From AWTP1-13 sp963827545 (GTDB taxonomy: Bacteria; Pseudomonadota; Alphaproteobacteria; Rhizobiales; Hyphomicrobiaceae), in contig CAWHBI010000049.1 of the NCBI GenBank assembly GCA_963827545.1, forward strand, positions 1 through 64,000: a stretch of DNA of 64,000 nucleotides, in the 5' to 3' direction. This document shows, one piece after another, positions 53,915 to 62,593 of the stretch. How positions within the stretch are numbered: position 1 is the stretch's first letter; the number at the start of each line of letters is the position of its first letter. Made by a program: the position numbers and the translations under genes. Under the pieces are notes generated by a model. It saw only the letters and a program-made list of their open reading frames with translations, was not told where the DNA came from and searched no databases.

Positions 53915-54638
53915 ACTCCCGGAGCAGGCCGCGGGCGGGCACCAGTTGCGTCTTGCGCTTGGCCCTCGCGCCAACAGGCACCGCGCCCATCAGCTCCTTG
54001 CGCGCCTCGACGATGATCACCCCGGCAAAGGCCGGCCACAGCCTGGCGCCGACGCGCTCGAACACGGTTGCCCAGCGCACCAGCCATTGCCGGTCGAGGG
54101 GCGGCATGTAGAGCGCGCTGGTCCACTCGAGTGGGGTGAAAAGCGCATCCGTGAGCAGGCTCTCGAGCTGTCGGCGACTGTAAGGACGACCGTGACCGAA
54201 CGGCGTGCTATCGAGGCGCGCCCAGGGCCCGCGCCTGTTGGGTACGATCAGCAGCAGCCTGCCCTCCGGCGCAAGCACGCGCCATATTTCGCGCAGCATC
54301 GGGCCTGCACGATCGGAGACCTCGAGGCAGTGCACGCACAGCAGGTGATCGACGGAGGCGTCGGACAGCGGCAGCATGGCTTCGTCGACCAGAACCGAGA
54401 GCACGTTGCCGGAGGCCGGCCATACCAGCGCGCCCTGACCCGCAGGCATCAGGGCGCTGAGCCGCGCCGCCTCGCCCCGGAACATGCCGATGTAGGGCAC
54501 CGCAAAGCCGAGTCCCGTCAGCGTGCACCCCTGCGCGCTGCGCCAGCGGGCGCGGATGCGCTGGGTCAGCACGCGCCGCACGATGCCGCCCAGCGGGCGG
54601 TTGTAGAAGTCGCGAAGTTCGAGAACGTCGAGCTGCAT
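53880..54638 (-). CDS. Class I SAM-dependent methyltransferase, C-terminus supplied by a repeat
   Basis: 252 residues from ATG 54638. Methyltransferase type 11 pattern: LPLSDASVDHLLCVHCLEVS (motif II region) and LREIWRVLAPEGRLLLIVPN (motif III); the N-terminal motif I is weak (GQGALVWPASGN). It fits the family often found next to gloB in Hyphomicrobiales. The last residues (LRESPLPAPSRGEG) are translated from repeat family 3, which also provides the TAG stop. gloB diverges upstream. Confidence 0.82.
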   Translation of the reverse strand: MQLDVLELRDFYNRPLGGIVRRVLTQRIRARWRSAQGCTLTGLGFAVPYIGMFRGEAARLSALMPAGQGALVWPASGNVLSVLVDEAMLPLSDASVDHLLCVHCLEVSDRAGPMLREIWRVLAPEGRLLLIVPNRRGPWARLDSTPFGHGRPYSRRQLESLLTDALFTPLEWTSALYMPPLDRQWLVRWATVFERVGARLWPAFAGVIIVEARKELMGAVPVGARAKRKTQLVPARGLLRESPLPAPSRGEG

Positions 54639-54748
54639 GAGACCGATGGAGACGTTCGCGGTGCGGTTGCACGGTTGAATTCGAGGAATCGGCTGTTAGG
54701 GTGCGGTTCGTCACCAAAAATGCAAGCAAAAGCGCGAGAGTAAAGCCC

Positions 54749-55519
54749 ATGGCCAAGCTCGAAATTCACCAATTTCCCTGCCTGTCCGACAATTATGGGG
54801 TTCTGATCCACGACTCCGAGCAAGGCGTCACCGCCTCGATCGACGCCCCGGACGCCAGGACCGTCGCGGCGGCGCTCGAGGAGAAGGGCTGGACGCTCAC
54901 CCACATCCTCACCACCCACCATCACGGCGACCATACCGGCGGCAATGCCGCCCTCAAGGCCGAGACCAAGTGCACGATCGTCGGCCCACGCAACGAGGCG
55001 GCCAAGATCCCGGGCATCGACAAACAGGTGGGTGAAGGCGACACGTTCGCGTTCGGAGGGCACGAGGTGCGGGTGCTCGACACGCCAGGCCACACGGCCG
55101 GGCATATCACCTATGTCTTTCCGGGGGCCAAGGTGGCCTTTGCCGGCGACACGCTGTTCGCCATCGGCTGCGGACGCGTAATCGAGGGCAATGCCCAGAT
55201 GATGTGGCAGTCGCTGAAGAAGCTGATGGCGCTGCCCAAGGACACCACGGTCTATTGCGGCCACGAGTACACGCAGGCCAACGCCCGCTTCGCGCTCACC
55301 ATCGAGCCGGACAACGCTGCGCTGCAGAAGCGGGCCAAGGAGGTCGGCCAGCTCAGGGCCGCCGGCCGGCCGACCTTGCCGACCACCATCGGCATCGAGC
55401 TGGAGACCAATCCGTTCCTGCGACCGCACGTGGCGGCCATCCAGAAGCGCCTCGGCATGGAGGGCAAGCCCGAGTGGCAAATCTTCGGCGAGATCCGGGA
55501 GCGCAAGAACAGGAGTTGA
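54749..55519 (+). CDS. gloB: Hydroxyacylglutathione hydrolase (glyoxalase II)
   Basis: 256 residues from ATG 54749. The binuclear metal motif THHHGDHTGGN lies about 57-67; CIGCGRVIEGN-like FAIGCGRVIEGNAQMMWQSL, VYCGHEYTQANARFAL and the C-terminal glutathione-site region are typical. It hydrolyses S-lactoylglutathione to D-lactate, detoxifying methylglyoxal. Cytoplasmic. The longer frame from 54701 has no better ribosome site. Confidence 0.93.
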   Translation: MAKLEIHQFPCLSDNYGVLIHDSEQGVTASIDAPDARTVAAALEEKGWTLTHILTTHHHGDHTGGNAALKAETKCTIVGPRNEAAKIPGIDKQVGEGDTFAFGGHEVRVLDTPGHTAGHITYVFPGAKVAFAGDTLFAIGCGRVIEGNAQMMWQSLKKLMALPKDTTVYCGHEYTQANARFALTIEPDNAALQKRAKEVGQLRAAGRPTLPTTIGIELETNPFLRPHVAAIQKRLGMEGKPEWQIFGEIRERKNRS

Positions 55520-55545
55520 GCACAACCTCTCCCAACTTCTTCCGG

Positions 55546-55667
55546 GTGGGGAGAGGGTCATGGCGGAGCCATGCGCTCCGGCATGAGGTGAGGGGCGGCA
55601 CAAAGCGACCGCCGGAATGTGTGGCCGCCCCTCACCCCGACCCTCTCCCCGCAAGCGGGGAGAGGGA
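55546..55667 (-). repeat. Repeat family 3, copy B
   Basis: 122 bp from GTGGGGAGAGGGTCATGGCG to CGGGGAGAGGG. Same architecture as copy A without the internal tandem duplication: CATGGCGGAGCCATG palindrome, GAGGGGCGGCACAAAGCG, GTGGCCGCCCCTCACCCC, and the CCTCTCCCCGC-AA-GCGGGGAGAGG hairpin at its right end. Confidence 0.85.
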
Positions 55668-55678
55668 GAGTGCGACCG

Positions 55679-56136
55679 ATGAGCCCAGACGACATCATCC
55701 AGCATGCTCGGCCTCGCGCCGCATCCGGAAGGCGGGCACTTCCGCGAGACGTTTCGTGATTCGCCTGCCACGGAATCGGGCCGCGCTGCATTCGACGGCG
55801 ATCTACTTCCTGCTGCGGGAGGGCGAGATTTCGCGCTGGCACAGGGTCGATGCCGCAGAGGTGTGGCATTGGTACGCCGGCGCGCCGCTGTCGCTCGCCA
55901 TCGTGGAGGACGGAACCGGACGCCTCGTGCGGCTCGGCACCGACCTGCCAGCCGGCGAGCGGCCACAGGCAGTGGTGCCGGCGCAGGCGTGGCAGCAGGC
56001 GCAAAGCCTCGGCGCCTGGACCCTGGTCGGGTGCACCGTCGCGCCCGGATTCGAGTTTGCCGGCTTCGAGATGGCGCCGCCGGACTTTGATCCCTGGCCC
56101 AGGGTGATGGTGCGGACTTCTCGATCATCACACTAG
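55679..56136 (+). pseudogene. Cupin (DUF985 family) gene with two single-base frameshifts
   Basis: Three frames are needed to read the family: MSPDDIIQ from ATG 55679; LGLAPHPEGGHFRETFRDSP from 55704; and ALHSTAIYFLLREGEISRWH onward from about 55780 to WTLVGCTVAPGFEFAGFEMA. The first break is near 55703 (one extra base in CATG) and the second near 55767-55776 (one extra base beside GGG). DUF985 proteins are small cupins of about 150-170 residues with unclear function. The final residues after PWPRV differ from family expectation. Two errors in 100 bp favour decay or poor local assembly. Confidence 0.7.
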
Positions 56137-56321
56137 AGAACGACCCGCACAGCAGCTTATCCACGCCAGCGCTCGGTCCGGTAGGCTGTGCAAGTCGTTG
56201 GAGCGCTTAAGTTTATGTTGAAGATACACGAGCGAGCCCGGCCTGCGCTTGCGGGGGGACACGACTCAGATTTTGCATTGGTTGCGGAAGACTTAATCCG
56301 GCAGGTCGGGGGTACCAGGAA

Positions 56322-58158
56322 ATGAAGCGGGAAGCGGGCGGACCGTGCCTCAGCGTCGTATTCGTCGACTACGACAACATCTACATGTCGCTGAAGCGCA
56401 AGAGCGAGGAGGCTGCCAAGCGCTTCGCCAAGGACGCCACCAGCTGGCTGCGCGAGATCGAGAACGGGCGGCTCATCACGCCCACCAACGCGTCGTTCGG
56501 CGCGGCCCCCCGCCGCATCGTCATGAACCGCTGCTACGGCAACCCCGTGCCGACGGCGCAACCCGCACGACAACTCCACCGACATGAACTCTTTCCCGTT
56601 CGTGCGCCATCACTTCCTGCGCGCCGGGTTCGAGGTGATCGACTGCCCGCCGCTCACCGCGCAGCTCAAGAACTCCGCCGACATCCGCATGGTCATGGAT
56701 GTGCGGGACCTGCTGATGCACGATACCTATTTCGACGAGTTCATCATCCTGTCCGGCGACGCCGATTTCACGCCGGTGCTCATTCGCCTGAGGGCGCATG
56801 CGCGCCGCACGGTCATCTTCGCCAATGAGTTCACAGCTGCGCCCTACACCGCCATCTGTGACGGTGAAGTGCGCGAGACCAGCCTGATCGAGCTGATCCT
56901 GGCGGGCGAGCTGCCGGATAGTAGCGGCGAGGAGCTGCCGGGCGCTGCGCCCAAGGGCAAGATCGAGGATGCGCGGCGCGCCATTCTGGCCGAGGTGGTC
57001 GCCGGGGTGCGGGCCTCGGCGGCGCCCGTGCCGCTCGAGGCGCTGGCCGACCGGGCCTTGCGTGCGCTCGGCCACGAGAAGACCATCGCCACCGGTTGGG
57101 CGGGAGCAGGCAGCTTCCGCGAGTTGCTGCGCCGCAACCTGCCGGAGGAAATCAGGCTGACCGGCGAGCCGCCCTATCTCGCCTTCGACGCCAAACGCCA
57201 CCTCGAGGAGCCAGCCCCGCGCGTCGCGCTCGAAGCGCACGACGTCCCGAGCGAGATTGCCGCACCGGGGTCCGCCGCGCAGATCGCCGCCGCGGCTCCG
57301 GAACCGCTGCCGCATTTCGAGCCCGCGCCGACAGTTCAGAGATCGGCTGCCGCTGGTCCCGCGGTGGCGCGGCGGCCTGCCCTCGAGAGCCCGTTGGCGC
57401 CCTCGTATCGTCCCGCTCAGCTGCCGCAGGAAGCTGTCGTTGCGCAGCGCACCGAGGCGACTGCGCCCTTGCCGCGTGCTTCCACCCTGCAGCAGCCGGC
57501 GGCGCCCGCGCCGCAGCGCGCCGAGGCACCAAGCGCCATCCAGCAGTCGATTGCGCGCATCCAGGAGGCCTGCCAGGCGCCACCGCTGGCGCCGCCCGAG
57601 TACCGCCTGCTGTTCGAGATCATGGCCAAGGAGATCAACGACAACGATCTGATCGGCGCGCAGACGCTGACCAACATCACCCAGCGCGCCCAGGAGCGCG
57701 GGCTCGACGTGCGCCGCGACGACGTGCGCTTCGTGCTGGAGGTGGTGAGCGAGGCCGATCCGTGGTTCGAGCAGGGTTCCTCGGCCAACCTGTTCGCCGG
57801 CCGCTTCCGCAACTTCGTGGTCGCGCGCTGCCGCGGACAGGGCCTCAACCTGTCGGCCGACGAGCTCGACCTGATCGACGCCTGGTTCGCCGGCGGCAGC
57901 CTGCCCCAGAGCATGGCGGCCTCCAAGATCGGCGCGGCCCCGGCCGCACCCGCGATCGCAGCCCAGCCGTCACCCGCCCAGGCGGCGCAGCCGGCGGCCA
58001 CGGAAGGCCGTGCTTCGCGCTGGTGGTCGTTGGACGACGGGCGCTCGCACAATCTGGAGCAGCGCACGGCGACACCGACGGCCGCGCCGGCAGGCGGCGC
58101 CGATGCTGGCCAAGCCGAGGAGTTCCCACGCATTGTGCGCACACGTTTGCGGGGGTGA
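56322..58158 (+). pseudogene. NYN-domain (LabA-like) protein with C-terminal OST-HTH-like region, single-base frameshift
   Basis: From ATG 56322: LSVVFVDYDNIYMSLKRK, then RRIVMNRCYGNPVP. It resumes in the next frame as RNPHDNSTDMNSFPFVRHHF, FEVIDCPPLTAQLKNSADIR, FIILSGDADFTPVLIRLRAH. NYN nuclease acidic residues are kept (Asp in VDYDN, NSAD, SGDADF). After an Ala/Pro linker, PEYRLLFEIMAKEINDNDLI to DPWFEQG resembles OST-HTH/LOTUS. The break is one extra base near 56553-56558. Predicted RNA-processing nuclease. The intact part from ATG 56584 still gives 524 codons. Confidence 0.75.
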
Positions 58159-58163
58159 TAAGC

Positions 58164-58230
58164 GGGGTCAGACCCCTTGCGCATGCGCTGGCGGTTCCAC
58201 GGCAACGTTGGAGGCAAGGGGTCTGACCCC
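58164..58230. repeat. 17-bp perfect inverted repeat, GGTCAGACCC family
   Basis: GGGGTCAGACCCCTTGC (58164-58180) and GCAAGGGGTCTGACCCC (58214-58230) around a 33-bp spacer. It lies between the convergent NYN and phaB genes and could terminate both. The GTCAGACCC core is shared with the palindromes in uvrC. Confidence 0.85.
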
Positions 58231-58237
58231 GGTTGCC

Positions 58238-58963
58238 TCAAGCCATGTACTGGCCGCCGTTGGCGTCGAGACAAGCGCCGGTGACGAAGCCTGCCTCGTC
58301 GGCGGCGAGGAAGACGACACAGCGTGCGATTTCCTCGGAGGTGCCGAGGCGGCCTACCGGAATTTGCGGCAGGATCTTGCTCTCCAGCACTTCCTTCGGC
58401 ACGGCCTGCACCATCTCGGTGGCGATGTAGCCCGGCGCAATGACATTGCAGGTGATGCCGCGGGCCGCGCCCTCCTGCGCCACGGCCTTGGTGAAGCCCA
58501 GCAATCCCGCCTTGGCGGCCGAGTAGTTGGCTTGGCCCATCTGCCCCTTGCGGCCGTTGATCGAGGAGATGTTGACGATGCGCCCGAAGCTGCGCGAGCG
58601 CATGCCGTCGATGACGAGCCGCGTCATGTTGAAAACGGAATCGAGGTTGGTGCGGATCACCGCGTCCCAGTTCTCCTTGCTCATGCGGTGCAGCATGCCG
58701 TCGCGGGTGATGCCGGCGTTGTTGACCAGCACGTCGATCGGACCCAGCTCGCGCGTCACGGACGCGACGCCCTTCTCGCACGCCGCGTAGTCGGACACGT
58801 CCCATCTGTAGACGGGTATTCCCGTCTCGGCCTGGAACTGACGGGCGGCCGCATCGTTGCTGCCGTAGTTGGCGGCCACTCGCATGCCTCTGTTCTTCAA
58901 CGCGATGGAGATCGCCTGCCCGATCCCGCGCGTGCCTCCCGTGACGACGGCAACCCTAGCCAT
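58238..58963 (-). CDS. phaB: Acetoacetyl-CoA reductase
   Basis: 241-residue SDR that reduces acetoacetyl-CoA to (R)-3-hydroxybutyryl-CoA with NADPH for PHB synthesis. TGGTRGIG (8-15) is the cofactor motif; NNAG, then the catalytic Ser in NISSINGRKGQMGQ and the Y-x3-K in ANYSAAKAG. IAPGYIATEMVQAVPKEVL is the PhaB-specific loop, with GACLDANGGQYMA at the end. It follows phaA but behind a terminator-like hairpin, so its level may be set separately. Confidence 0.94.
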   Translation of the reverse strand: MARVAVVTGGTRGIGQAISIALKNRGMRVAANYGSNDAAARQFQAETGIPVYRWDVSDYAACEKGVASVTRELGPIDVLVNNAGITRDGMLHRMSKENWDAVIRTNLDSVFNMTRLVIDGMRSRSFGRIVNISSINGRKGQMGQANYSAAKAGLLGFTKAVAQEGAARGITCNVIAPGYIATEMVQAVPKEVLESKILPQIPVGRLGTSEEIARCVVFLAADEAGFVTGACLDANGGQYMA

Positions 58964-59011
58964 GATGCGTTTCCCTCGACCTTTCTTGCTTGCTCCGACA
59001 GACTAAAAGAA

Positions 59012-59042
59012 AACCTCGGCCGAACAAGCCTCGGCCGAGGTT
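59012..59042 (-). terminator. Terminator or attenuator between phaA and phaB
   Basis: AACCTCGGCCGA and TCGGCCGAGGTT form a perfect 12-bp stem with a 7-nt loop, followed on the minus strand by TTCTTTTAG. It lies 26 bp after phaA and 48 bp before phaB. Confidence 0.75.
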
Positions 59043-59068
59043 CATGGCTAGGGGAGCGCGTTAATTCT

Positions 59069-60256
59069 TCAGTCACGCTCGACGCACATGGCAACGCCCA
59101 TGCCGCCGCCGATACAGAGCGTGGCAAGACCCTTCTTGGCATTGCGGCGCTTCATTTCGAACAGCAGCGTATTGAGCACGCGCGCGCCCGAGGCGCCGAT
59201 GGGGTGGCCGATGGCGATGGCGCCGCCATTGACGTTGACCTTCTCGGTATCCCAGCCGAGCCCCTTGTTGACGGCACAAGCCTGAGCCGCAAACGCCTCG
59301 TTGGCCTCGATAAGGTCCAGGTCCTTGACGCCCCAGCCGGCCTTCTCCAGCGCCTTCTTCGAGGCGGGGATGGGGCCGGTGCCCATGATCGAGGGATCGA
59401 CGCCGGCATGGGCCCAGGAGACGATACGGGCCAGCGGCGTGATGCCCCGCTTCTTGGCCTCTTCCAGGGTCATGAGCACCACCGCGGCGGCACCGTCGTT
59501 GATGCCGCTGGCGTTGGCGGCTGTCACCGTGCCTTCCTTGTCGAAGGCGGGTTTCAGCTTGGCGACGAAGTCATAGGTAACGCCGTCCTTGATGTACTCG
59601 TCCTCGCTGACGACGATATCGCCCTTGCGAGCCTTGATGGTGACCAGCGTGATCTCGTCCTTGAACTTGCCGGCCTTCTTGGCGGCCTCTGCCTTGTTCT
59701 GCGAGGCAACCGCGAAACGGTCCTGCTCCTCGCGCGTGATCTGCCACTGGCGGGCAACGTTCTCGGCCGTGTTGCCCATGTGATAGCCGTTGAAGGCGTC
59801 CCACAGGCCGTCCTTGATCATCGTGTCGATGAACTTGACGTCGCCCATCTTGGTGCCGTCGCGCAGATGCGAGCAGTGGGGCGCCTGGCTCATGCTCTCC
59901 TGGCCGCCGGCGACGACAATGCGCGAGGAGCCGAGCTCGATCTGCTGGGCACCCAGCGCCACCGCGCGGAGCCCGGAGCCGCACAGCTGGTTCATGCCCC
60001 AGGCCGGCGCATCGACCGGGATGCCGGCATTGATAGAGGCCTGGCGCGCTGGGTTCTGGCCCGCACCGGCGGCGAGGATCTGGCCCAGGATCACCTCGGA
60101 CACCTCGCCCGGCTCCACACGCGCCCGCTCCAGCACGGCCTTGATGACCACCTTGCCCAGTTCGTGGGCGGGCAGGCTGGCCAGCGCGCCGTTGAAGGCC
60201 CCAACCGGCGTGCGTGCCGCACTGGCAATCACAATCGTGGATTGATCCTTGCTCAT
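59069..60256 (-). CDS. phaA: Acetyl-CoA acetyltransferase (beta-ketothiolase)
   Basis: 395-residue biosynthetic thiolase that condenses two acetyl-CoA to acetoacetyl-CoA. ATG 60256 (MSKDQST) has GGAG upstream. Nucleophile Cys about 90 in NQLCGSGLRAVALG; NEAFAAQACAVNK; catalytic His in GGAIAIGHPIGASGAR; second Cys about 381 in LCIGGGMGVAM. First step of PHB synthesis with phaB downstream and phaR divergent. The upstream region holds a PhaR-like box. Confidence 0.95.
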   Translation of the reverse strand: MSKDQSTIVIASAARTPVGAFNGALASLPAHELGKVVIKAVLERARVEPGEVSEVILGQILAAGAGQNPARQASINAGIPVDAPAWGMNQLCGSGLRAVALGAQQIELGSSRIVVAGGQESMSQAPHCSHLRDGTKMGDVKFIDTMIKDGLWDAFNGYHMGNTAENVARQWQITREEQDRFAVASQNKAEAAKKAGKFKDEITLVTIKARKGDIVVSEDEYIKDGVTYDFVAKLKPAFDKEGTVTAANASGINDGAAAVVLMTLEEAKKRGITPLARIVSWAHAGVDPSIMGTGPIPASKKALEKAGWGVKDLDLIEANEAFAAQACAVNKGLGWDTEKVNVNGGAIAIGHPIGASGARVLNTLLFEMKRRNAKKGLATLCIGGGMGVAMCVERD

Positions 60257-60466
60257 CGTAAGCTCCAGAGAGAGTTCGGAAAAACGCCGTAGGCGACGCA
60301 TCGTGCGTGCGTCACAGCGCGGTGAAAGCCGGACTGGACTGCCTGGGACGATAGCAAAGCCCAGTTCGCACCTGCAACGTAAACCTCGGGTGCGGGCGGG
60401 TCTTATTCAAGGCCGCTAACCAGTTTCCTCCACCGGCTCCGCTCAAGCCCAACAAACGTCTGGTAT

Positions 60467-60498
60467 CGCAATGCAATACCGTGCTAAATTGCAGTGCA
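60467..60498. promoter_or_regulatory. PhaR-like operator pair between phaA and phaR
   Basis: TGCAGTGCA at 60490-60498 matches the core TGC-RNY-GCA, and TGCATTGCG on the opposite strand (60467-60475) matches with one mismatch. They lie about 35 bp before phaR and 210 bp before phaA, in their divergent intergenic region. Consensus recalled from Bradyrhizobium, not searched. Confidence 0.45.
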
Positions 60499-60532
60499 TA
60501 AATTATAGCCTGTCAGTGGTCGATCGACGCTC

Positions 60533-61186
60533 ATGCTCAACAAGACCGATCCGTCCGCCGCCAACAAGGACCCGGCCGCCGACAAGAAGGAGCCGGTCGT
60601 AATCAAGAAGTACGCGAACAGGCGCCTCTATAATACTGATACCAGCACTTACGTAACTTTGGATGATCTCGCGGCCATGGTTAAATCGGGCCGGGATTTT
60701 GTTGTTTTTGATGCCAGGACCGGCGATGACCTGACCCATTCGGTGCTCACCCAGATCATTGTCGAGCAGGAAAGCCGCATGGGCAGCCAGACCCTGCTGC
60801 CAATCCCCTTCCTGCGCCAACTGATTCGCTTCTACGGCGACAGCGTCGAGCGGCTGGTCCCGAGCTACCTGCAGATCACGCTCGATACGCTGACCAGGGA
60901 ACAGGAACGGTTCCGCAAGAGCTTCGCGGGGGCTTTTACCCCCGCAGGCGCCTTCGAGGCCTACCAGGAGCAGGCGCGCAAGAACCTCGCCATGTTCGAG
61001 CAGGCGATGGCGATGTTCTCGCCGTTCGGCCACGCCAAGAGCCCATCCACCAAGGCGGGCGAAGAAGCGAAAGGGAAGCCCGAGCTGGCCAAGGTTCCGC
61101 CCAAGCCTGACGAGATCAACGAGCTCAAAGTTCAGCTTGCCACGATGCAGGCGAAGCTCGAGCAGCTTTCCCGCGATCGCGGGTGA
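60533..61186 (+). CDS. phaR: Polyhydroxyalkanoate synthesis repressor
   Basis: 217 residues. PHB/PHA accumulation regulator DNA-binding domain: VVIKKYANRRLYNTDTSTYV (family signature), DDLAAMVKSGRDFVVFDART, GDDLTHSVLTQIIVEQES. A PHB_acc domain follows (FLRQLIRFYGDSVERLVPSY). The linker is charged, and the C-terminal DEINELKVQLATMQAKLEQL is a coiled coil. PhaR represses phasin and other PHA genes and is released by binding PHB granules. Autoregulation is suggested by boxes at 60467-60498. Confidence 0.95.
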   Translation: MLNKTDPSAANKDPAADKKEPVVIKKYANRRLYNTDTSTYVTLDDLAAMVKSGRDFVVFDARTGDDLTHSVLTQIIVEQESRMGSQTLLPIPFLRQLIRFYGDSVERLVPSYLQITLDTLTREQERFRKSFAGAFTPAGAFEAYQEQARKNLAMFEQAMAMFSPFGHAKSPSTKAGEEAKGKPELAKVPPKPDEINELKVQLATMQAKLEQLSRDRG

Positions 61187-61194
61187 GCGACAGG

Positions 61195-61213
61195 GGCCCA
61201 CGCTCATTGGGCC
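61195..61213. terminator. Hairpin between convergent phaR and rpmF
   Basis: GGCCCA-CGCTCAT-TGGGCC, a 6-bp stem with a 7-nt loop, nine bases after the phaR stop. It lacks a T-run, so termination is only suggested by position. Confidence 0.3.
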
Positions 61214-61264
61214 GGCAGGCTCACCCCACGATCAAGACAACCAACCGGCCAAAGCGCAGGCTTG

Positions 61265-61450
61265 TCAGGCTTCCGCCTTGGGCTGCAGGATCTGGCGGCC
61301 CTTGTACTTGCCCGTCTTGAGGTCGATATGATGCGGGCGGCGGCGCTCGCCCGACTCCTTGTCCTCGATATAGGTCGGCGCCTCCAACGCGTCCGCGGAC
61401 CGGCGGGTGCCACGCTTCATGCGCGATACTTTCTTCCTGGGAACAGCCAT
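61265..61450 (-). CDS. rpmF: 50S ribosomal protein L32
   Basis: 61 residues from ATG 61450, beginning MAVPRKKVSRMKRGTRRSAD, the canonical alphaproteobacterial L32 start, and containing RRPHHIDLKTGKYKGRQIL. Lacks the zinc cysteines, as usual for this lineage. It is upstream of no obvious partner; mtgA is transcribed in the same direction, separated by a partial repeat. Confidence 0.97.
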   Translation of the reverse strand: MAVPRKKVSRMKRGTRRSADALEAPTYIEDKESGERRRPHHIDLKTGKYKGRQILQPKAEA

Positions 61451-61562
61451 CTCAGTCCTTCCCCAATAGCATCCATGCAGAGGCTTCCGGTGGTGTCCGG
61501 CGCCCGTTCGCCGGGGCTTATAGCGACAATCCCAGCCAATGGCCATAGATCCGAGCACCAGA

Positions 61563-61613
61563 CGTTGCAGTTGAAGCAAAGTGATCCAATCCGAAGCGAT
61601 CCCCCTCTAGGAC
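61563..61613 (-). repeat. Palindromic intergenic repeat family 1, half copy E (inverted)
   Basis: ACGTTGCAGTTGAAGCAAAG then TGATCCAATCCGAAGCGATC, followed by CCCCTCTAGG: the reverse complement of the first third of the element (GATCGCTTCGGATTGAATCA onward). The rest is missing. It abuts the 3' end of mtgA and overlaps its last codons. Confidence 0.7.
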
Positions 61614-62593
61614 GGAAGGCGGCGCAGCCCCACGCAGGTGGTGGCGCTGCGCACGGCCCGCATGCGCACCAGCAGGTTGGCGGCCAGGCGTCGGGTCCCT
61701 GGGCCCGGAGCCCCGGCTTCCCGCTCGAACGGATTTGGCAGCGACACGGCCAGCAGCGCCGCCTCCTGCGGCGTCAGCTGCGAGGCGGGCTTGGAGAAGT
61801 GGTGGCGCGCGGCGGCCTCGGCGCCGAACACGCCGTCTCCCCATTCGGCAATGTTGAGATAGATCTCGAGGATGCGCCGCTTGGGCCACAACAGCTCCAC
61901 GAGGTAGGCCAGCGGGATCTCGATGGCCTTGCGCACATAGCTGCGCCACGACCACAGGAACAGGTTCTTCACCACCTGCATGGTGATGGTGCTGCCGCCG
62001 CGGACGATGCCGTCGCGCGAGCTGCCCACGGCCTCCTCCATTGCGCGCCAGTCGATACCGTGGTGCCGGCAGAAGGCGCCGTCCTCGGACAGGATCACCG
62101 CCTGCACGAGGTTGGGCGAGATGCGGCCCAGCGGCACCCAGCGCTGCTCGATCGGCGTGCCGCCGAGACGCTGGGCCAGCATCAGCGTCGACGCCGGAGG
62201 ATCGATCCAGCGATAGGCCACCACCAACAGCAGCACCATGCCGGCATATCCCAGCAGCAGCACCGCCAGGACGCGCAGCGCCAGGCGGAGATAGGGGATG
62301 GCGCCGCCGAGGCTCTCTCCGGATGGCAGCGCGACAGGTGGCGCGGATTGCGGCCAGGATGGCGCGAGACTAGACGCAGCGACCGCCGCAACCTGCGCCG
62401 GTGCCGCGGGATACTCCCTCACCGCTGCTCGATGGATTGGCAAGGGGGCCAAAGGCTCGAGGGAAATCCCAGCCGCAGACCCGGGCTCGATGTGGGGATG
62501 GACCGGCTCCTTCAGGGTCGGTTGCACATACGGTTCGCTGGCCTCGGGGCCAGACCAGAATCTCCTCCGCTGCGATTGGCTGGGACTGCTCAT
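61607..62593 (-). CDS. mtgA: Monofunctional biosynthetic peptidoglycan transglycosylase
   Basis: GT51 glycosyltransferase that polymerises lipid II. One membrane helix (LRVLAVLLLGYAGMVLLLVV) precedes the catalytic domain: ILSEDGAFCRHHGIDWRAME (catalytic Glu in SEDGAF), GGSTITMQVVKNLFLW, EIPLAYLVELLWPKRRILEI and YLNIAEWGDGVFGAEAAARH. The frame is open from ATG 62593, but the first residues (MSSPSQSQRRR) are out of phase with a longer N-terminal extension (next entry), so the true start is probably 63141 with frameshifts. The 3' end overlaps a repeat fragment. Confidence 0.88.
   Translation of the reverse strand: MSSPSQSQRRRFWSGPEASEPYVQPTLKEPVHPHIEPGSAAGISLEPLAPLPIHRAAVREYPAAPAQVAAVAASSLAPSWPQSAPPVALPSGESLGGAIPYLRLALRVLAVLLLGYAGMVLLLVVAYRWIDPPASTLMLAQRLGGTPIEQRWVPLGRISPNLVQAVILSEDGAFCRHHGIDWRAMEEAVGSSRDGIVRGGSTITMQVVKNLFLWSWRSYVRKAIEIPLAYLVELLWPKRRILEIYLNIAEWGDGVFGAEAAARHHFSKPASQLTPQEAALLAVSLPNPFEREAGAPGPGTRRLAANLLVRMRAVRSATTCVGLRRLPS

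Noticed and set aside
58010..60292. 760-codon plus-strand frame opposite phaA and phaB
   Set aside because: Both pha genes are complete on the other strand, and this text has no protein family features.
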